From Sulfurimonas sp. (GTDB lineage Bacteria > Campylobacterota > Campylobacteria > Campylobacterales > Sulfurimonadaceae): DNA of 8,229 nucleotides. Numbering within the stretch: position 1 is the first letter of the stretch; each line of letters opens with the position of its first letter. Positions 1 to 5,206 of this stretch are shown here, piece after piece. Below the pieces are notes generated by a model. That model ran no database searches. It worked only from the letters and a program-made list of their open reading frames with translations, and had not been told where the DNA came from. Made by a program: the position numbers and the translations under genes. The stretch covers positions 1-8,229 of the forward strand of contig JAGGWO010000190.1 of NCBI GenBank assembly GCA_021157485.1, given 5' to 3'.

Positions 1-1
1 C

Positions 2-1993
2 ATACTCAAAGAGCTATATAAAAGATATGAAGCACTCTGTAGTGAGAGAAAAATATTAGATAGAATTTTTTTGCCTAAGCTTTATAGTTTTAACACTGAG
101 TATGCCCAAAGTCATAAAAAAATACTACTTCATTTAGATGGACACTTAACAAACTTTGAATTTGAACTATTAGAGAAGTCTGTAGAGTTCTCTAATGTTG
201 AGATACTCTTTAATACGACTGCGTTTAATACAAAAATGCAGAGTAGATTTTCTGAGCTAGGGATTGAATTAGAGAAAGGTTATGAGTATAAAATATCTCT
301 AAATTCTAAAGAGATAATTTCTAAAACAAAAACAACTAAAGATACAAAAATAAGCTGTGAATCCTTTAGTGAATCACTTCTACAAATTGCATTTGTAAAG
401 AAAAAAGTTTATGATTTTATCCATAGCGGTTATAGGGCTGAAAATATTGCTGTAATTCTTCCAGATGAGAAGATGGCAGAACAACTGAAGAGTTTTGATG
501 ATAAGGGTAACTTTAACTTTGCAATGGGTGAGCCATTTGCTAAAAGTAAAATATATACAAAGTTAAACGCAACTGCTAAGGCAATCGAACAAGACTCACG
601 TGAGAATGATGCAAGAGTACAGAGAGTTGGAGACGAGCTCTACTCTTCACTTTTAAGTATATATTTTAAAAAGAGCAGTGAGATTGATTTTATAGAGTTT
701 TTACAAAATACAAAAGAGTTGTTTGGCAATAAGTCTGAGTTGAAAATATATCAAGAAGAGATTCATAGTTTTAAGAATATTTTACCATTCATGGCAGATA
801 TGAGTATAAAGTCTTTGATGAGTGTCTTTCTACAGCGTTTAAGCTCACGTACCTTAGATGATATTCGAGGCGGTAAGGTAACTGTTATGGGCGTGCTTGA
901 AACTCGTTCAGTTCATTTTGATGCAGTTATAATAGTTGACTTTAGTGATAAAAACGTACCTAAACGCAGTGACAAAGATATGTTCTTAAATACTAAGATA
1001 AGAGAGATGGCGTCTCTGCCAACCATGAGTGATAGAGAGAACTTACAAAAACACTATTATGAGAGTCTGATTAACCGCTCACGTGAGGTAGCCATATCAT
1101 TTGTAAACTCAAGTGAGAGTAGCGGTTCTCGGTTTTTAAAGCAGCTTGGTATAAAAGAGAATAAACAATACGAAGAGATTGAGTATGCAAATATACTGTT
1201 TGAAAAAGCCGAAGTTAAAAACAGAGTCCAAGAAGATATAGTTCAAGAGTATAGTTTTAAAAACGTAAAGCTCTCATCAACTAGACTTAAAACATTTTTA
1301 ACTTGTAAGCGAAAATATTATCATAATTACATCCAACATATAAAAGGACATGAAATTCCCCGTGATATGCCTAAAGAGCATGAGATAGGAACAGCTGTTC
1401 ATGAAGCTTTAAAAGAGTTATATAGTAAAAAAAGCAGTTATGAAAATGTAGATGAATTAAAACGCGACTTACATAGAGAGCTTGATGAAGTTCGTGGAAA
1501 GAGTGAGTTAGATAAATATCTCATAGCTATGCAGAAAAAGCGTTTGGATAAGTTTTGTGAGAATGAGATAAAACGTTTTGGCGATGGATGGTCGGTTGAG
1601 TATTGCGAAGTTAGTAAGAGTATAGAGTTTGCAGGAATTACTTTAGTTGGTCAAATTGACAGAATAGATAAACGCAACAATGAGATAGAAGTACTTGATT
1701 ATAAAACAGGTTCATATTCACTTTATAGTGCGAAAAACTTTACAGAAGCACGTGATTTTCAACTAGAATTTTATCATTTACTAGCAAGTGGTTTAGGAAA
1801 TGTTACTAGTTGCGGATACTATGATTTGAAAGATTCAAAAATAGTACCGGAAGCTTTTTTAAATGAAAAGCTTGGGGTTTTAGAGTCAAATATAAAAGAC
1901 TTACTAAACATAGAAGAAGTAAATTTTGAGAAATGTGAAGATGAAAAGAATTGTCTGTTTTGTGAGTATAGAATTATGTGCGCTAGAAGTTGA
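2..1993 (+). CDS. addB: AddB, exonuclease/helicase subunit with Fe-S PD-(D/E)XK nuclease (5' end missing)
   Basis: This is the C-terminal part of AddB, the partner of AddA in the RecBCD-like complex that resects double-strand breaks in the cytoplasm. The frame is open from base 2, so the gene enters from the left; a TTG at 71 is internal and not a real start. About 663 codons are visible. Residue numbers here count from base 71. Residues 150-165 (NFNFAMGEPF) and 265-350 (VTVMGVLETR, VIIVDFSD, then YYESLINRSREVAISFV) look like the degenerate UvrD-type helicase fold of AddB. The C-terminal nuclease shows C412, H444 (GTAVHEA), D530 (GQIDRID), D543 and K545 (VLDYKTG). C628, C631 and C637 at the C terminus (CxxCx5C) complete, with C412, the four-cysteine 4Fe-4S staple known from Bacillus AddB. 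All nuclease and cluster residues are intact. Any Walker A region lies outside the window. addA, the expected neighbour, is displaced by 3.2 kb of opposite-strand genes. Confidence 0.9.
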   Translation: MLKELYKRYEALCSERKILDRIFLPKLYSFNTEYAQSHKKILLHLDGHLTNFEFELLEKSVEFSNVEILFNTTAFNTKMQSRFSELGIELEKGYEYKISLNSKEIISKTKTTKDTKISCESFSESLLQIAFVKKKVYDFIHSGYRAENIAVILPDEKMAEQLKSFDDKGNFNFAMGEPFAKSKIYTKLNATAKAIEQDSRENDARVQRVGDELYSSLLSIYFKKSSEIDFIEFLQNTKELFGNKSELKIYQEEIHSFKNILPFMADMSIKSLMSVFLQRLSSRTLDDIRGGKVTVMGVLETRSVHFDAVIIVDFSDKNVPKRSDKDMFLNTKIREMASLPTMSDRENLQKHYYESLINRSREVAISFVNSSESSGSRFLKQLGIKENKQYEEIEYANILFEKAEVKNRVQEDIVQEYSFKNVKLSSTRLKTFLTCKRKYYHNYIQHIKGHEIPRDMPKEHEIGTAVHEALKELYSKKSSYENVDELKRDLHRELDEVRGKSELDKYLIAMQKKRLDKFCENEIKRFGDGWSVEYCEVSKSIEFAGITLVGQIDRIDKRNNEIEVLDYKTGSYSLYSAKNFTEARDFQLEFYHLLASGLGNVTSCGYYDLKDSKIVPEAFLNEKLGVLESNIKDLLNIEEVNFEKCEDEKNCLFCEYRIMCARS

Positions 1994-1997
1994 TTTA

Positions 1998-2031
1998 AAA
2001 AGTTTTAAATTTTAGTTTTTTTAAAACTTTT
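1998..2031. terminator. Probable bidirectional terminator between addB and znuB
   Basis: A perfect 12-bp inverted repeat, AAAAGTTTTAAA at 1998-2009 and TTTAAAACTTTT at 2020-2031, flanks a 10-base loop made mostly of T. It lies four bases past the addB stop and overlaps the znuB stop and last codons on the other strand, where two transcripts converge. The stem has only one G:C pair, so the hairpin is weak. The A/T-rich arms could supply a U tract in either direction. Function is inferred from position and symmetry. Confidence 0.5.
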
Positions 2032-2760
2032 CAGAGCTACAAAAATAAGTGAACCTGTAACAATTGTAAATATAATAGTATACCCTGTAGGCAAGTCTAA
2101 GTTATATGATGCAAAGAGTGCAACTAAAATACCTAGTGATCCAAAAGAAGTAGCAAAAATAAATGGATTAAATCTAGATTGTGTAATACCTGCATATGAA
2201 GGTGCTATTAAAAGTGCAAAAACCACTATAACACCGGCTGACTGTACTGAAGAGGTGACAGTGATAGCTAGCATGATAAAAAATAGCAACTCTTTAACAA
2301 GTCCATTAACTCTTGGATAAATTATAAACATTACCAAGGCAACAAATCCATAAACAGCTAAACTTGTATATAAATCATCTGCTGAAGTAAAGAGAATATC
2401 TGCAGCACTAAGTTTTGAGAAGAGTTCCGTTCCTTCTGCACTTTGAGCTAGTATCAGCATAATAGATGAGATTCCAAAGGCATAAAGAAGACCAATGAAA
2501 GCTTCTATCTTTTGGACCCTTTTTGTAGCCCAGGTTATTATGATGGCTCCTAAAATTGCAAAACCCAAAGTCATAATAGTTTGGTAGGCTCCATCCATGT
2601 AAGCAATGCTTATAGCCATACCACTGGCTGCAATCTGTCCGATAGCAAGGTCAGTAAAAATGACACCACGTTTGATGATTTCTATACCAAAAACAGTGTG
2701 GATAAAGACTAAAGCTATGGCTAGAACAAGTGCCGGCCATAGCAATTCGATTATTGACAT
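2005..2760 (-). CDS. znuB: ABC-3 family metal (probably zinc) importer permease, ZnuB type
   Basis: Inner-membrane permease that passes a divalent metal delivered by the ZnuA-type protein into the cytoplasm. At 251 aa it is a normal length for the ABC-3 family. It is strongly hydrophobic, with about 7-8 likely membrane spans (roughly residues 5-25, 33-53, 60-78, 88-107, 133-148, 157-190 and 203-243). Family-like signatures are HTVFG (21-25) followed by RGVIFTDLAIGQ (31-42), a cytoplasmic stretch near 113-130 (LFSKLSAADILFTSADDL) in the place of the ATPase-coupling loop, SAGVIVVFALLIAPS (174-188), and DLPTGYTI near the end. The ATG at 2760 lies inside the last codons of znuA (10-bp overlap, weak Shine-Dalgarno), which implies translational coupling. 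It is the last gene of the cluster. No ATPase gene lies beside it. Zinc is inferred from the neighbours; manganese or iron cannot be excluded. Confidence 0.83.
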   Translation of the reverse strand: MSIIELLWPALVLAIALVFIHTVFGIEIIKRGVIFTDLAIGQIAASGMAISIAYMDGAYQTIMTLGFAILGAIIITWATKRVQKIEAFIGLLYAFGISSIMLILAQSAEGTELFSKLSAADILFTSADDLYTSLAVYGFVALVMFIIYPRVNGLVKELLFFIMLAITVTSSVQSAGVIVVFALLIAPSYAGITQSRFNPFIFATSFGSLGILVALFASYNLDLPTGYTIIFTIVTGSLIFVALKSFKKTKI

Positions 2761-3632
2761 ATTCTATCAGCTATCGTATTATAAAAATTCTTGAGTGTAT
2801 CAGCATCTTTAACAGCTTTTTCATCATGAGGTATAACTGAGACTTTTGCACCCGTTTTATCTGCAATGAACTTAGCAGTTTTTTTCTCATGATATACATC
2901 TTGGAGTATAATTTTCACACTATTTTTCTTCATAGTGTTTATTAGTTCAATAGTATGTTTTGAACTTGGGCTAATACCTGGAAGCGGCTCTATATTTCCA
3001 AAGCTTTTATACTCATATCTTTTTAAAAAGTAGTTAAAAAGCTCATGATACTGAACTACATTTTTATCTTTACACATTGCCATTTTTGCATCAAATGTTT
3101 TAAGATAACTACTCCACTCAGTTAAAAATTTATCCAGATTCTCTTTGTAAACTAGGCTATTTTCAGGGTCAAGTTCTGCTAGTTTTGCCTCTATAGCTTT
3201 TGCCATTACCGGTATAACATAAGGGTCTGTTGAGTAGTGAGGATTTCCCTGCGCATGTACATCGCCAAAACCGCGAGAAACGGAACTTGGTACATCTATC
3301 ATATGAACGAAGTGAGACATATCCAAAAAGCCTTTTGCACCGTTTTGAATTTTAGCATTATTTGCGCTTCTGATGAGAGGAGGAAGCCAGCCGAGTTCTA
3401 ATCCACCTCCATTCATAATAAGTAAATCTGCTCTATGAAGTTTAGCTAGGAGTGAGGGCTTAGGCACTATAAAATGTGGATCATATTTTGGACTTCCAAG
3501 AACTGTTACATTCACTAGGTCTCCTCCAATTTTTTTAGTCACAGTTCCCATTGTTGAGTATGTTGTATCTACGTTTAAAGATGCAAAAACCATTGATGAA
3601 AGTAAACAAGTTAGTAAAATAATTTTTCTCAT
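2751..3632 (-). CDS. znuA: Periplasmic metal-binding protein of ABC importer, ZnuA type (cluster A-I)
   Basis: Periplasmic receptor that captures a metal, probably Zn(II), for the adjacent permease. It is 293 aa. Residues 1-17 form a Sec signal peptide with likely cleavage after VFA. Predicted ligands are H53 (YDPHFIVPKPS), H132 in GDVHAQGNPHYSTDP and H196 (YHELFNYF), the usual three-histidine set. The fourth ligand is uncertain: the family's acidic residue near the C-terminal lobe may be D245 (IILQDVYHE) or D270 (VIPHDEK). The long His-rich loop found in many ZnuA proteins is short here and reduced to the GDVH..GNPH type. The C-terminal lobe motif TGAKVSVIP (260-268) fits the family. AGGAGAG sits 5 bases before the ATG and overlaps the stop codon of the upstream barrel gene, so the genes are almost certainly cotranscribed and coupled. 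Related manganese/iron binders are the main alternative. Confidence 0.85.
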   Translation of the reverse strand: MRKIILLTCLLSSMVFASLNVDTTYSTMGTVTKKIGGDLVNVTVLGSPKYDPHFIVPKPSLLAKLHRADLLIMNGGGLELGWLPPLIRSANNAKIQNGAKGFLDMSHFVHMIDVPSSVSRGFGDVHAQGNPHYSTDPYVIPVMAKAIEAKLAELDPENSLVYKENLDKFLTEWSSYLKTFDAKMAMCKDKNVVQYHELFNYFLKRYEYKSFGNIEPLPGISPSSKHTIELINTMKKNSVKIILQDVYHEKKTAKFIADKTGAKVSVIPHDEKAVKDADTLKNFYNTIADRICQ

Positions 3633-3641
3633 AATTCTCTC

Positions 3642-4853
3642 CTAGTAGTTGTGTGCACCATGTGCACCAGCGGCAATGTTAAGGCTTAACATAACTTCAT
3701 TTATATCCGTTCTCTCACCTGCTATAATTTTTGTTCTATCATAAGTGTAAGAGAGTCTAAGTCGTGACATTGGAAAAGGTTTATACTCTACCATTGCAGT
3801 ATATCTATCTAGATTATCACTATCAATACCACTATAAGCAGAAAGGTCAGTGTCATTTTTTGTGATGAGGTCGTAACGAACGCCACCTGAATAGTTGTTA
3901 TTGTATTGGTACACTAATTCACTGTAGAGACCGGCTTGTTTATCGGTAGTAGAGATCAGCTCTTTGTTTCTGTAGAGATATTCACTCTGCCAAACAAGAG
4001 AAGAGTAACTACCAAGCTGTTCACGTAGTGTTAAATCAACTCCGTAGACATCTGTAGGGTTATTCGTTGTGTTCTCTCCGTGAGCTAAACTCACACCACC
4101 AAGAACGGATAAATCCTCACCGATATCTATGCTGCTTTTAACGTATCCTACATAAAGATTATTTGACTCTGTATCTCCAAAACTTCTTCCATTTGTTCCC
4201 TGAAGTGCTTCAACTCCAGCCATGATATAAGTGTCAGTTGGAGCTACCCATTGGAGTTGAATTCCTGGGTCACTTATTGCATCTGGTCCAAAGAGTGACT
4301 TGTAAATAATTGGCTGAGAATCAAAGTTCCATGAGTGTTGATGTTGAGAGTTTATACGTCCAAAATGGCTTTTAAATTTTCCGGCTCGTACTCTTAGAGA
4401 GTATGGTAGTGAAGTTGTTTGAACATAAGCCTCACCTATTTCAAATTCATCTGGATGAAGGTGAAAGTTTGCAAATGCTTCAAAGTAAGGGTCTACAACC
4501 GCATGAATAGCAAACTCTGCATAGTTAAGATTAAAGCCTCTGTTTTTATTAAAAGGAAGATGTCCGTTCCCTGCATCAATGAAACCGGGAATTGCAAAGT
4601 TTTCGTACTCACTGTTTTTTACATCACGGCTAAGTGCTGACATATTTAAAATGAGTGCCATATCCGGAAGATATGCGTTTTGTGAAAAACTAGCTGATGT
4701 ATTAGTACTTTTTTGTTCTAAGTTATATAGTTTAGTTTCTAGTTGCTGTGTAGCTGTCTGTTGCGCTTTTAGCTGCTGTTTAATTTCATCTAATTCTGTA
4801 TCAGCAATTAAAGATGAAAAAGTAAGCAGAGATAAATATATATATTTTTTCAT
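3642..4853 (-). CDS. Outer-membrane beta-barrel protein of the zinc-regulated 'TonB-receptor-like' family
   Basis: A 403-aa predicted outer-membrane protein. It has a signal peptide (1-17, cleavage after SLIA), then a short coiled-coil region at about 19-48 rich in Gln, Lys and Leu, then a barrel of alternating hydrophobic/polar strands rich in Tyr, Ser and Asp. From memory, several blocks match a family annotated as zinc-regulated TonB-dependent outer-membrane receptor: PDMALILNMSALSRD (63-77), IPGFID (88-93), RVRAGKFKSHFGRINSQHQH (154-173), QPIIYKSLFG (180-189) and QLQWVAPTDTYI (199-210). No plug domain or TonB box is evident and 403 aa is short for a TonB receptor, so it may act as a porin. 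His residues cluster at H131/H133, H163/H171/H173 and in the GAHGAHNY tail, which ends in an aromatic residue as barrels usually do. GGAG lies 8 bases before the ATG. The barrel assignment is firm; metal specificity is inferred from znuA and znuB downstream. Confidence 0.7.
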   Translation of the reverse strand: MKKYIYLSLLTFSSLIADTELDEIKQQLKAQQTATQQLETKLYNLEQKSTNTSASFSQNAYLPDMALILNMSALSRDVKNSEYENFAIPGFIDAGNGHLPFNKNRGFNLNYAEFAIHAVVDPYFEAFANFHLHPDEFEIGEAYVQTTSLPYSLRVRAGKFKSHFGRINSQHQHSWNFDSQPIIYKSLFGPDAISDPGIQLQWVAPTDTYIMAGVEALQGTNGRSFGDTESNNLYVGYVKSSIDIGEDLSVLGGVSLAHGENTTNNPTDVYGVDLTLREQLGSYSSLVWQSEYLYRNKELISTTDKQAGLYSELVYQYNNNYSGGVRYDLITKNDTDLSAYSGIDSDNLDRYTAMVEYKPFPMSRLRLSYTYDRTKIIAGERTDINEVMLSLNIAAGAHGAHNY

Positions 4854-4899
4854 TGTTTTGTCTCCAAATTTATAGTAGTAGTTTTTAGTTTATGAGTAG

Positions 4900-5175
4900 T
4901 TAGGAGATTTTTGGAGGGGCTCTTGCGTTTAGTGGATTTTGTATCTTTTTTATATGTAAATTTGTAGGTATTGAGATAATACTTTCAGATAAGTTTTCAA
5001 GTTTTGTGAGGTAGATAACTTCTACGGGTGTATCTGAATTAGCAATAGTATTTTGAATAGTACATATCTGACAATCACTATGCTGTTTCAAATCATCATG
5101 GTGATGAAAAACACCCATAAGGGTTGCAATAATAAAAATAATGCTAAAATATCTACTTAAAAACTTTGGTTTCAT
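4900..5175 (-). CDS. Small exported or membrane-anchored protein with His/Cys cluster, unknown function
   Basis: A 91-aa protein, first gene of the metal-uptake cluster, ending 46 bases before the barrel gene. I chose the ATG at 5175 (MKPKFLSRYF) because it gives a clean signal or anchor sequence: a basic start, then hydrophobic residues 10-23. The upstream ATG at 5220 would add 15 residues, run into addA and place the likely -10 box inside the gene. After the hydrophobic segment come H24-H26, D27, D28, H32, C35 and C38 (HHHDDLKQHSDCQIC), a plausible metal-binding cluster facing the periplasm. A polar tail ends in RAPPKIS. It resembles, from memory, the small HxH/CxxC proteins with a C-terminal R-A/G-P-P motif found near metal-transport genes (DUF2946-like), but I cannot assign a family. 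A role as metal carrier or sensor for the barrel or ZnuA is speculation. Confidence 0.6.
   Translation of the reverse strand: MKPKFLSRYFSIIFIIATLMGVFHHHDDLKQHSDCQICTIQNTIANSDTPVEVIYLTKLENLSESIISIPTNLHIKKIQNPLNARAPPKIS
5142..5150 (+). promoter_or_regulatory. Candidate addA promoter (extended -10)
   Basis: TGCTAAAAT at 5142-5150 is an extended -10 element (TGnTAAAAT). TTGCAA at 5124-5129 could serve as a -35 box, but the 15-base spacer is short. The start site would fall near 5157, giving a leader of about 50 bases before the addA ATG. It lies within, and antisense to, the small His/Cys gene. It is supported by motif and position only, and such motifs arise easily in A+T-rich DNA. Confidence 0.35.
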
Positions 5176-5188
5176 AATGGAATTATAA
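5172..5188 (-). promoter_or_regulatory. Candidate -10 box and Fur/Zur-like operator of the metal-uptake cluster
   Basis: On the minus strand, TATAAT (5187 to 5182) is a perfect -10 hexamer ending 6 bases before the ATG at 5175. The transcript would therefore start at or next to the start codon, and no Shine-Dalgarno sequence is visible. Bases 5172-5188 (TCATAAT GGA ATTATAA) form a dyad with 6 of 7 arm positions matching. In composition and position it resembles a Fur-family (Zur) operator, but the central spacer is 3 bases rather than the usual 1. Repressor binding here would block the -10 box. No good -35 element is seen. Confidence 0.35.
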
Positions 5189-5206
5189 CTAATATTTAGG
5201 AAATGT

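Noticed and set aside
71..73. TTG start codon for a 640-residue protein at the left edge.
   Set aside because: The frame is open back to base 2 and its upstream codons look like normal coding sequence, so this is an internal Leu codon of a gene cut by the window.
4419..4875. Plus-strand open frames opposite the outer-membrane protein gene (also 2606-2794 and, on the minus strand, 6557-6790).
   Set aside because: They are short, Cys/Ser/Phe-rich or low-complexity translations lying fully or mostly antisense to well-supported genes, with no recognisable domain.
5093..5107. Perfect inverted repeat TCATCA-TGG-TGATGA that could be read as an operator or hairpin.
   Set aside because: It is the His-His-His-Asp-Asp coding stretch of the small protein on the minus strand; CAT/CAC and GAT codons create the symmetry.
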